Part shown: piece after piece, positions 23,881 to 23,934 of the stretch
How positions within the stretch are numbered: the first letter of the stretch is position 1
Layout: every line of letters starts with the position of its first letter
Source of the DNA: an uncultured Collinsella sp.
Lineage (GTDB): Bacteria > Actinomycetota > Coriobacteriia > Coriobacteriales > Coriobacteriaceae
Direction: 5' to 3'
NCBI GenBank assembly: GCA_900542275.1
Contig: UQMW01000036.1
Location: 1 to 23,934, forward strand
DNA: 23,934 nucleotides
Translations under genes and position numbers: made by a program
The notes under the pieces: model-generated
Told to the model about the DNA's origin: nothing
Databases searched by the model: none
The model's input: the letters and a program-made list of their open reading frames with translations, nothing else

Positions 23881-23934
23881 TGGCTCCCCGGGTAGGACTC
23901 GAACCTACAACAGCGCGGTTAACAGCCGCGTGCT
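23881..23934 (-). tRNA. tRNA-Asn(GUU), copy 3 (partial, runs off the window)
   Basis: The 3' 54 nt of the same tRNA are present (CCA end, T-arm, anticodon arm and part of the D-arm side). The 5' end lies beyond the window. Confidence 0.93.

Larger units (their letters stand above)
23663..23934 (-). repeat. exact 109-bp tandem repeat carrying tRNA-Asn
   Basis: Each unit is one 75-nt tRNA-Asn plus a 34-nt spacer. The tRNA 3' ends are at 23663, 23772 and 23881, exactly 109 apart. By eye both spacers and all visible tRNA bases are identical. The third unit is cut by the window end. Confidence 0.92.

Noticed and set aside
23663..23934. regular repeats at the right end as a CRISPR array
   Set aside because: The repeated unit is a complete tRNA gene, and the spacers are identical rather than unique.

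Overview
The window looks like a chromosomal segment of a high-GC Gram-positive bacterium, most probably a Coriobacteriia member such as a Collinsella relative. I infer this from gene order and protein character, not from a database match. Nearly all of it is housekeeping sequence. Only the first ~600 bases and the 7.5-8.6 kb region look accessory.

Left edge (1-1036): a decayed mobile-element patch holds the C-terminal end of an IS3-type transposase and what looks like the tail of a large serine recombinase. A DUF523 gene follows, and a perfect 16-bp inverted repeat separates it from ftsH. Next come ftsH (minus) and a divergent cobO-type corrinoid adenosyltransferase (plus). cobO converges on a MATE exporter across an intergenic region made entirely of a 33-bp-arm inverted repeat. 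A SpoU/TrmH-family rRNA/tRNA methyltransferase and a thyA-folA operon (minus; dTMP synthesis plus regeneration of tetrahydrofolate) follow.

7.6-8.6 kb: a plus-strand gene encodes an unusual fusion of a DUF134 helix-turn-helix domain, a NifX/NifB-like cofactor-binding domain and a His/Cys-rich tail. A recognisable promoter precedes it, bracketed by two CATATG-centred palindromes 53 bp apart. It is the most regulator-like and least understood locus here and ends at a strong hairpin.

8.6-23.5 kb (all minus; transcription runs right to left): a long chain of housekeeping genes, in transcription order Asp23-like, FakA/YloV-like, recG, rsmD, coaD, SepIVA-like coiled-coil, DUF177, rpmF, plsX, acpP, rnc, smc, ftsY, ffh. 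Many junctions overlap (ATGA, TAATG, ATGAGTGA). Intrinsic terminators after rpmF and after plsX probably divide it into transcription units. The chain joins fatty-acid/phospholipid supply (FakA, PlsX, ACP), ribosome/RNA processing (RsmD, DUF177, L32, RNase III), chromosome maintenance (RecG, SMC), CoA synthesis (CoaD) and membrane protein targeting (Ffh, FtsY). The order mixes the Bacillus yloU-yloV-recG...plsX-acp-rnc-smc-ftsY-ffh cluster with the actinobacterial rsmD-coaD and SepIVA-DUF177-rnc-smc-ftsY arrangement. Two residue changes at normally invariant sites stand out: Asn for a metal-ligand Asp in RNase III, and NSL for DSL in ACP.

Right edge (23.6 kb to end): a tandem array of tRNA-Asn(GUU) genes with an exact 109-bp period, each copy separated by the same terminator-like spacer. 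The array continues past the window. I see no CRISPR array, prophage or defence locus. The exciting-system prior is not met strongly; the DUF134-NifX locus is the best candidate.
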